A stretch of 64,000 nucleotides of DNA from Oceanobacillus sp. FSL K6-2867 (GTDB lineage Bacteria; Bacillota; Bacilli; Bacillales; Amphibacillaceae), in the NCBI RefSeq assembly GCF_037963145.1, contig NZ_CP150144.1:3658001-3722000 (forward strand), written 5' to 3'. Below the pieces are notes generated by a model that searched no databases, was not told where the DNA came from, and saw nothing but the letters and a program-made list of their open reading frames with translations. The position numbers were made by a program, and so were the translations under genes. Positions 57,967 to 64,000 of the stretch are shown piece after piece; position 1 is the stretch's first letter; each line of letters begins with the position of its first letter.

Positions 57967-59265
57967 TTGTCGTTTATGGTTATTTTAGCAATTTTAATTT
58001 TCTTAGGCACCCTGATTTTAGTTATTTGGCAGCCAAAAGGATTATCCATTGGTTGGTCAGCAATCGGAGGTGCAGTACTTGCACTGGCAGTGGGTGTAGT
58101 CAATTTTGACGATGTTATTGAAGTGACCAGTATTGTCTGGAATGCAACCTTAACATTTGTAGCAATTATACTTATTTCTTTAATACTAGATGAAATTGGA
58201 TTCTTTGAATGGGCTTCCCTTCACATGGCACGAATTGCAAAGGGACATGGCATAAAGATGTTTGTTTATATCAGTCTGCTTGGTGCTGTCGTTGCAGCTT
58301 TCTTTGCAAATGATGGAGCAGCATTAATTTTAACTCCAATTGTGCTTGCAATGGTACGAAATTTAAATTTCACAGAGAAAATGGTTTTTCCCTTTATTAT
58401 GGCTAGTGGCTTTATTGCCGATACAACTTCATTACCTTTTATTGTAAGTAACCTGGTAAATATCGTATCTGCAGACTTTTTCAATATTGGGTTTACGGAG
58501 TATGCATCACGAATGATTATTCCAAATCTGTTCTCTTTGGCTGCGACGATTGTTGTGTTATTAATCTACTTTAGAAAAAGCATCCCTGAAACCTATGATA
58601 TATCTAAATTAAAGGAGCCGAAAGAAGCAATTCGAGATCCCAAAATGTTTAAATTATCCTGGTATATACTTGGAATCCTGCTTATTGGTTACTTAACGAG
58701 TGAATTTATTAAAATCCCTGTATCGTTAGCTGCAGGTGTCATCGCTATTTTCTTTATGCAAATGGCAAGAAAAAGTAAAATTGTCAATACAACAGCAATC
58801 ATCAAAGATGCACCATGGAATATTGTATTTTTTTCAATTGGCATGTATGTCGTCGTTTTTGGTCTGCGCAATGCAGGACTGACAAATCTGTTGGCTGATC
58901 TTATTCAGAATTCTGCAGAACAGGGATTATTTATTGCAACAATAGGAATGGGATTCATTGCAGCAGTCCTATCTTCTGTTATGAATAATATGCCAACCGT
59001 TATGATTGATGCTATTGCGATTGCGAATACAAATACGAGTGGAGTTATCCGAGAAGCATTAGTTTATGCAAATGTGATTGGATCGGACCTAGGTCCAAAA
59101 ATTACACCGATTGGTTCACTTGCTACGTTATTATGGATTCATGTGTTATCAAAGAAAGGCATCAAAATAACATGGGGAACTTATTTTAAAACAGGCATTT
59201 TCTTAACGTTGCCAATACTCTTCATAACATTATTCGGCTTATATGTTACACTATTAATTTTTTAA
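57967..59265 (+). CDS. arsB: Arsenite efflux pump ArsB
   Basis: A 432-aa membrane protein of the ArsB/NhaD permease group with about 12 helices. Typical segments are [37 protein letters not shown] and the second-half repeat [15 protein letters not shown], with [16 protein letters not shown] near the end. It extrudes arsenite and antimonite. It starts at TTG after GGAGGTAAAA and is 15 bases behind arsR. Confidence 0.94.
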   Translation: MSFMVILAILIFLGTLILVIWQPKGLSIGWSAIGGAVLALAVGVVNFDDVIEVTSIVWNATLTFVAIILISLILDEIGFFEWASLHMARIAKGHGIKMFVYISLLGAVVAAFFANDGAALILTPIVLAMVRNLNFTEKMVFPFIMASGFIADTTSLPFIVSNLVNIVSADFFNIGFTEYASRMIIPNLFSLAATIVVLLIYFRKSIPETYDISKLKEPKEAIRDPKMFKLSWYILGILLIGYLTSEFIKIPVSLAAGVIAIFFMQMARKSKIVNTTAIIKDAPWNIVFFSIGMYVVVFGLRNAGLTNLLADLIQNSAEQGLFIATIGMGFIAAVLSSVMNNMPTVMIDAIAIANTNTSGVIREALVYANVIGSDLGPKITPIGSLATLLWIHVLSKKGIKITWGTYFKTGIFLTLPILFITLFGLYVTLLIF

Positions 59266-59302
59266 CTTAAAAATAAAATTGGGAAAGAAAAGGAGCATCA
59301 TA

Positions 59303-59722
59303 ATGACCAAAAAATCAATCTACTTTTTATGCACTGGAAATTCCTGCCGAAGTCAAATGGCTGAAGGCTGGGCAAAGAAATATCTTGGAGATGATTGGGA
59401 AGTCAGAAGTGCTGGGATTGAATCACACGGATTAAATCCCAACGCAATAAAAGCAATGAATGAAGTTGATATTGATATTTCAAATCAAAAATCAGAGATT
59501 ATTGATACAGAATTCCTGAACGATGCTACACTGGCAATTACGCTCTGCGGGGATGCTGCTGATAAGTGCCCAATGACACCACCACATGTGAAGCGTGCGC
59601 ATTGGGGATTCGATGATCCTGTAAAAGCAGAAGGCAGCGGGGAGGAAATATGGAAAGTATTCCAGCGTGTTCGCGATGAGATAGGAGAGCGAATTAAACG
59701 ATTTGCAGCTGCAGGTGAATAA
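59303..59722 (+). CDS. arsC: Thioredoxin-coupled arsenate reductase
   Basis: A 139-aa enzyme of the low-molecular-weight phosphatase fold that reduces arsenate to arsenite for export by ArsB. The P-loop is CTGNSCRS with Cys10 and Cys15, and the shuttle cysteines are Cys82 and Cys89 in LCGDAADKC. These are the exact positions of the S. aureus pI258 and B. subtilis enzymes. ATG at 59303 follows AAAGGAG; a GTG/TTG-type start at 59279 would add eight residues. Confidence 0.94.
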   Translation: MTKKSIYFLCTGNSCRSQMAEGWAKKYLGDDWEVRSAGIESHGLNPNAIKAMNEVDIDISNQKSEIIDTEFLNDATLAITLCGDAADKCPMTPPHVKRAHWGFDDPVKAEGSGEEIWKVFQRVRDEIGERIKRFAAAGE

Positions 59723-59728
59723 AATGTG

Positions 59729-59758
59729 AAAGGCCTTGAGTATTAACAGGGCCTTTTT
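59729..59758 (+). terminator. Terminator of the ars operon
   Basis: AAAGGCC pairs with GGCCTTT and T residues follow. Confidence 0.75.
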
Positions 59759-60210
59759 AAGTTAATTTTTGTTATCACTACTATACGGAAGTAAACAGTT
59801 GAAATTTCTCTAAATAAGCATTTGAACAAATCAAGATGAGGAAATAATCTACTATTCAATTTTCATATTAGCTATGTTATTGGGATAATAATAATTTCAT
59901 GAATTATAAAATTTTTCGAAATGATTTGGTTCTTAAATCTTAAAAAAGGTCATAGAAATTAGAAACTGTATGGCTGGATAAAAGCAAATTAATTTATAAG
60001 TTGTAAAACTCTAAATCCTTGGATGATAAGCAATAGAGAACAAAATTAATCAACATCATTGTAAGCGTTTACCTCAAAAAACAAAAGCTGGGAGGGGATA
60101 AAATTATTTAGGAGTATATCTAATCAGATAATAGTTATTCGTTAGCCATACAGTAGATTCAAAGGAACCATTTGATTCTTAACTTAAATTAAGAAGGGTG
60201 GTACAGCTAT
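59759..60210. other. Leader region of the symporter gene
   Basis: About 450 bases with no ORF. It holds the cre site at 60060. AAGAAGGGTGG at 60193-60203 acts as the ribosome site of the next gene. Confidence 0.4.
60060..60073 (+). promoter_or_regulatory. Catabolite-responsive element (cre)
   Basis: TGTAAGCGTTTACC matches the CcpA consensus TGWAANCGNTNWCA at 13 of 14 positions. It lies 138 bases before the symporter start. Confidence 0.65.
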
Positions 60211-61434
60211 ATGAGCTTAACGAAAAAAATATTAATAGCTCTTATACTTGGTATCATAGTAGGGATGGGACTCACCTTTGTACCAGAAAGCATGTTTTCG
60301 AATATCGATATTTATGTGCTGACACCAGTAGGGCAGATTTTTATAAACTTAATTATGATGATTGTTGTACCAATTGTATTTGTATCGATTGTACTTGGAA
60401 CTGCGGGTTTGGGAGAGCCTGCTAAATTAGGGAAAATAGGTTTGCAGACGATTTCATTTTTCCTTGTTACTACTGCAATTGCTATTTGTATCGGTCTTGC
60501 ATTGGCATTTTTTATAAAACCAGGTGCAGAAGGTGTATTTGATATAGGAAATGCAAGCTATGAAGCAAGCGAAGCACCTCCTGTAATGGATACAATTATT
60601 AATATCATTCCGGATAATCCGATTAGTTCAATGGCGGCAGGAGATATGCTGCAAATTATCGCATTTGCAATTTTTATTGGGGTTGCTCTTGCCTTCTTAG
60701 GTGAGAAAACACAAGGCATCAATCGTTTGTTTGAACAAACAAACGAAATACTAATGTTTCTAGTAAACCTAATTATGAAAGCTGCTCCATATGGTGCTTT
60801 TGCTTTAATAGCCTCTGCAATTGGAGGTGCTGGTTTAGATGCTATTGGTTCAATGGGAGCATATATGGGAACAGTTATATTAGGCTTGTTTATTCATGCG
60901 CTAGTCATTTACAGCATAGCCATCTGGTTCCTTGGAAAAGGAAATCCATTTGCATTTTATAAAGGATTTTTTCCAGCAATGTCTGTTGCCTTTAGTACGT
61001 CGAGCTCGAATGCAACACTTCCGGTTTCCATGAAAGCGGCACAAGAAAATTTAGGCGTCAGTAAAGAAATCAGCAGCTTTGTACAGCCATTAGGTGCAAC
61101 CATTAATATGGATGGAACTGCGATAATGCAAGCTGTAGCTGTAGTTTTTATTGCCCAGGTATATGCAATCCATTTAGATTTTACTGCTATCATCATGATT
61201 ATTTTAACTGCCACCTTGGCCAGTGTGGGGACTGCAGGGGTTCCAGGAGTTGGTTTAATCATGCTTGCCATGGTATTACAGCAGGTTGGTCTCCCTGTTG
61301 AAGGAATTGCTCTTATAATTGGTATCGATCGATTACTGGATATGCTTCGAACGTCCCTTAATATTACAGGGGATGCAACTTGTGCTTATATCATCTCGGA
61401 AAATGAAAAGCGATCCAGCTTAAAAGCAAAATAA
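60211..61434 (+). CDS. Dicarboxylate/amino acid:cation symporter (DAACS family)
   Basis: A 407-aa membrane protein of the GltP/DctP family with eight helices and two re-entrant loops. The SSNATLPVS serine-rich loop (written STSSSNATLP) is near residue 265, followed by PLGATINMDGTA. The second loop appears as ASVGTAGVPGVG and the binding helix as RLLDMLRTSLNITGDA. Substrates are glutamate, aspartate, serine or C4-dicarboxylates; the TNMDGT-type INMDGTA and R-to-T changes that separate these cannot be settled by eye. The cre site implies glucose control. Confidence 0.92.
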   Translation: MSLTKKILIALILGIIVGMGLTFVPESMFSNIDIYVLTPVGQIFINLIMMIVVPIVFVSIVLGTAGLGEPAKLGKIGLQTISFFLVTTAIAICIGLALAFFIKPGAEGVFDIGNASYEASEAPPVMDTIINIIPDNPISSMAAGDMLQIIAFAIFIGVALAFLGEKTQGINRLFEQTNEILMFLVNLIMKAAPYGAFALIASAIGGAGLDAIGSMGAYMGTVILGLFIHALVIYSIAIWFLGKGNPFAFYKGFFPAMSVAFSTSSSNATLPVSMKAAQENLGVSKEISSFVQPLGATINMDGTAIMQAVAVVFIAQVYAIHLDFTAIIMIILTATLASVGTAGVPGVGLIMLAMVLQQVGLPVEGIALIIGIDRLLDMLRTSLNITGDATCAYIISENEKRSSLKAK

Positions 61435-61467
61435 GCACTGAAAAAAATAGTAGCTAATTAAGAAATA

Positions 61468-61507
61468 AAGCAATCTCCAGATGTTTGTCATGGAGGTTGC
61501 TTTTTTG
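61468..61507 (+). terminator. Terminator after the symporter gene
   Basis: AAGCAATCTCCA pairs with TGGAGGTTGCTT and TTTT follows. Confidence 0.85.
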
Positions 61508-61845
61508 TTTACAATTTTTTTTCATAATATCGCAATAAATAAGCTGATATTATATTCGTTTATTCATGAAATCAATGAAACCCTCAGTTATTCTGTTAAT
61601 CAGCTCTCACCCTCTGTTTGTTCTGCAAATCTGCTAATGTAACAAAACAATCATAAGCCCCTGTGAAATATAATTGTAATATAACTATAATATCTATGAC
61701 ATTTGATAATGTTATACTACAACAAGCCTAGATTAGGAAAAAAATAGTATAAAATACATAATTCACATAACTGCAGACAAGCCGATTCTATCTTCTTGTC
61801 TATATAGAGAGACGTAGTCGTGAATTAGAAAACGGGGGAGTCAAT
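61508..61845. other. Leader region of the wall-protein gene, with a WalR-like site
   Basis: About 340 bases without an ORF. TGTAAT-ATAAC-TATAAT at 61675-61691 resembles the WalR pattern TGTWAH-N5-TGTWAH with one mismatch, which would fit a YocH-like downstream gene. No ydaO-type (cyclic di-AMP) aptamer was found. Confidence 0.35.
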
Positions 61846-63138
61846 TTGAATAGAACCTTAGCAAAACTAATCGCAGTTATGATGATTGTTGGTTTAAGTT
61901 GTTCGTTTTTTAGTATCCCGGCCTTTGCAGATAGTACAAGCGAATTAGAAACAATTCGTGAGCAACGCTCAATTATTAATGAAAATTTGACAGAAGCTGA
62001 AAGTGAAATTGCAGATGTTATCATAGAGTTAGAGACATTAACAAATGAAATAGCGCGGGTTGATACAGCTTTACAAGAAAATAAGAAATTGTTGAGTGAA
62101 ACAGAAAATAAGGTTGACGATACATTAGAAGAAATCTCGATTCTAGAAGAAGAGATGAAAGAATTGGAGAAGAAGATTGAAGAAAGATATGAAATCTTGA
62201 AGAATCGAATCGTTTCTACACAGCAATCAGGCGGTAAAATCAGTTACTTAGAAGTAATCTTCGGTTCACAAAGCTTTGGTGACTTTATTTCAAGAGTGAC
62301 AGCAGTGAACACAATTGCGAATTCGGATGCAGCATTAATTGAGCAGCAAGAGGCAGATATCCAATTAGTAGCAGAAAAACAAGCAGCTGTATTCGATAAA
62401 CTAGATCAATTAAATGAGCTAAAAGCAGAACAAGAAGAAACACAATCCATGATTGCTCAGCAATTAGAGCAAAATAAAGAACAAAAATCATCATTGGAAC
62501 AAAAGCAACACCAATTAGCCGCGATGGCAGATGAATTACAGATAGAAGATAGTACACTTGCTTCATTGGAAGGTGAAGTGAAACAGCAAATTGCAAAAGA
62601 AAAAGAACAGCGTGAAATTGAATTAGCACAAGCTGAACAAGAAAAAGAAGCAGCAAAAGCGAAGGAGAAAGAATCCGAAAAACCTGCTAAAACGCAAGTT
62701 GCCTCTGCTCAAGATAAGCCTGCAGATGAGGGTAAAATAGTGCAGCTGGCTAAGGAAGAGAAGAAAGAAGAAAAGAAAGTTGAAGAGAAGAAAGAGCCGG
62801 AAAAGGAACCGAAAAAAGAATCTAAAAAGAAGGAATCCGCTTCTAATGGCAAAACTTTTACGGTGACATCGACTGCATATACGGTTAAGAGTGCTGGAGG
62901 TTCCGGTGTTACATCAACTGGAATTAATCTTAGTAAAAATCCAAATGCAAAAGTAATTGCCGTTGATCCAAGTGTTATTCCATTGGGCAGTATTGTTGAT
63001 GTAGAAGGCTATGGTCACGCTATTGCCGGTGATATCGGCAGTGCAATAAAAGGGAAAAAAATCGATGTGTTTGTACCAACTCAAGCTGATGCTTATAAAT
63101 GGGGAGTTCGTACAGTAAAAGTTACCATTGTAAAATAA
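61846..63138 (+). CDS. Secreted PcsB-like coiled-coil protein with C-terminal 3D domain
   Basis: A 430-aa exported protein. A signal peptide ends near IPAFADS. A long coiled coil (residues about 28-270) is of the PcsB/CwlO N-terminal type, with GGKISYLEVIFGSQSFGDFISRV in its hairpin. A Lys/Glu-rich linker follows, and the C-terminal 3D domain starts at TVTSTAYTV with the catalytic aspartates in AVDPSVIPLGS, AGDIGSAIKG and IDVFVP. 3D domains are lytic-transglycosylase-like. It should act on peptidoglycan during growth or division. It starts at TTG after GGGGGAG. Confidence 0.9.
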   Translation: MNRTLAKLIAVMMIVGLSCSFFSIPAFADSTSELETIREQRSIINENLTEAESEIADVIIELETLTNEIARVDTALQENKKLLSETENKVDDTLEEISILEEEMKELEKKIEERYEILKNRIVSTQQSGGKISYLEVIFGSQSFGDFISRVTAVNTIANSDAALIEQQEADIQLVAEKQAAVFDKLDQLNELKAEQEETQSMIAQQLEQNKEQKSSLEQKQHQLAAMADELQIEDSTLASLEGEVKQQIAKEKEQREIELAQAEQEKEAAKAKEKESEKPAKTQVASAQDKPADEGKIVQLAKEEKKEEKKVEEKKEPEKEPKKESKKKESASNGKTFTVTSTAYTVKSAGGSGVTSTGINLSKNPNAKVIAVDPSVIPLGSIVDVEGYGHAIAGDIGSAIKGKKIDVFVPTQADAYKWGVRTVKVTIVK

Positions 63139-63149
63139 ACGATTTTACT

Positions 63150-63188
63150 AAAGGAAAGTATCCGTTAAATCGGATGCTTTCTTTTTTT
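63150..63188 (+). terminator. Terminator after the 3D-domain gene
   Basis: AAAGGAAAGTATCCG pairs with CGGATGCTTTCTTT and T residues follow. Confidence 0.85.
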
Positions 63189-63395
63189 GCAAATAAGAAT
63201 AAGTTTATTTTTGCATACATTACTGCAAAAGGTCAGCTATCTAAAGTTTATGCTAAAGACTTCTAAGAAAGCCCAGAGGATAACTGTATTGTAAATGAAT
63301 GCTTGAAAAGGAGTTAAGCACAGCTAATAATGAAACTTAGCACCCTGCTTTTACGTAGATAGAATTAGGACATACCATTCTAGGGGGCGATTTAT

Positions 63396-64000
63396 ATGTA
63401 TGAAGAGATAAATGAGCAGCTCATCCAAGTAAGAAGTGCAATGAGCAAAAAACGAAAGTGGGAGAAGCAGCTTGCAGATTATGAGACAGAATTAGTAGTG
63501 GTTGAAAATGAGATTAGCAGGTTAGAAGAGCAGCTTATTGCAGAGAAAAAAGACGTTCAGAAGCTGGAACGGATTGGAATAACAAATTTAATACAAACAC
63601 TTTTTGGATCGAAGCATGAAAAGCTAAGACAAGAAAAGCAGGAAGCTATTGCGGTACAGCTGCAGCTTGAAGAAGCAGAAAAAACCAAAGATGAGATTAG
63701 CTATTCCATAAATGAATTGCATCATAAATTGCAAGGAGTCGTGGCTGCAGATAAGGACTATGAGTTTCTTTTGTCTGCGAAGGAACAAATTATTAAGGAA
63801 AAAGATGCTGCATTCGGAAATCGTTTATTTGAATTAAATGATCATGAAGGCGATATAGGAGCATACATCACAGAGTTAAATGAAGCGATTGAAGCAGGCT
63901 ATGATGTAGAACATGCACTGAATAATGCAATGGGTTCCCTTGAAAGTGCAGAAGGTTGGGGGACATTTGATATGTTTGGTGGTGGGATGACTTCGAGTAT
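63396..64000 (+). CDS. Coiled-coil protein of unknown function (3' truncated by window)
   Basis: An open frame from ATG 63396, with AGGGGG 9 bases upstream, runs to the window end (201 codons so far). Residues 1-140 are highly charged heptad-like coiled coil (KRKWEKQLADYETELVVVENEISRLEEQL pattern). A segment LIQTLFGSKHEKL interrupts it, and a glycine-rich TFDMFGGGM appears near the end. No signal peptide or membrane helix was seen. Family not recognised; the layout resembles cytoplasmic helper proteins of Bacillus. Confidence 0.7.
   Translation, partial: MYEEINEQLIQVRSAMSKKRKWEKQLADYETELVVVENEISRLEEQLIAEKKDVQKLERIGITNLIQTLFGSKHEKLRQEKQEAIAVQLQLEEAEKTKDEISYSINELHHKLQGVVAADKDYEFLLSAKEQIIKEKDAAFGNRLFELNDHEGDIGAYITELNEAIEAGYDVEHALNNAMGSLESAEGWGTFDMFGGGMTSS

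Noticed and set aside
60190..60211. AAGAAGGGTGGTAC resembling the T-box sequence AGGGTGGNACCGCG
   Set aside because: It directly abuts the start codon and works as a ribosome site. There is no specifier stem or downstream terminator, and a transporter of this family is not a usual T-box target.
60198..60425. Overlapping plus-strand ORF at the start of the symporter gene
   Set aside because: It is out of frame with the well-supported symporter and its composition (Tyr/Cys-rich) is a frame-shift artefact.
61508..61845. Cyclic di-AMP (ydaO) riboswitch before the 3D-domain gene
   Set aside because: The conserved strings of the aptamer are absent.

Overview
The window is an AT-rich Firmicutes chromosome segment, most likely from Oceanobacillus or a close Bacillaceae relative. 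The evidence is strong AGGAGG ribosome sites, TTG and GTG starts, a CggR-controlled glycolytic operon, a sigma-54 gene (sigL), secG-carboxylesterase-rnr-smpB-ssrA in the usual Firmicutes order, and CsoR, CstR, CadC and ArsC proteins carrying the exact ligand positions known from Bacillus and Staphylococcus. No rRNA, tRNA, CRISPR array, intact transposase or integrase was seen. The genus is an inference.

Layout. 1-1.1 kb: end of an unknown membrane protein, shikimate kinase, RNase HI-like protein. 1.3-7.3 kb: five-gene peptide ABC transporter operon with an internal terminator. 7.4-13.9 kb: DUF2207 protein, FAH-family enzyme, two alpha/beta hydrolases, a YitT-type protein. 14.0-22.9 kb: sigL, a glutaredoxin-like gene, then cggR-gapA | pgk-tpiA-gpmI-eno with the CggR operator. 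23-28 kb: nucleoside hydrolase, nitroreductase, ptsI without ptsH, a lipase-like hydrolase. 27.9-33.8 kb: secG, carboxylesterase, rnr, zupT, smpB and ssrA. The tmRNA gene is split in its T-loop by a 273-nt group I intron, and a frameshifted LAGLIDADG endonuclease gene lies just outside it on the other strand.

34.8-52.4 kb is an accessory metal and reactive-sulfur stress region: cadC-cadA, an ArsR-rhodanese fusion with an MFS transporter, small glutaredoxin-like proteins, a methyltransferase, a rhodanese, the persulfide sensor CstR, an OsmC protein, a His/Cys-rich copper-binding protein, a small siroheme-reductase-like protein, and csoR-copA with two copZ copies. A guanine-type riboswitch and a nucleoside transporter are embedded in it. 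Two operator families run through the region: 14-bp TACC-N6-GGTA boxes on the CstR side (40.4-45.2 kb) and 20-bp TACC-N12-GGTA boxes on the CsoR side (47.4-49.5 kb). Some boxes stand before intact genes and others before remnants, which suggests a regulon assembled and then partly decayed.

52.6-64 kb: patatin-like phospholipase, a deleted namA pseudogene, a DUF998 protein, an interspersed repeat, a CYP152-type P450, arsR-arsB-arsC, a dicarboxylate/amino-acid symporter with a cre site, a PcsB/3D-domain wall protein and the start of a coiled-coil protein.

Three observations deserve most attention: the split tmRNA gene with its displaced, broken homing endonuclease; the two-class operator system of the sulfur/copper region; and at least two, probably three, genes whose only sensible start codon is ATT.
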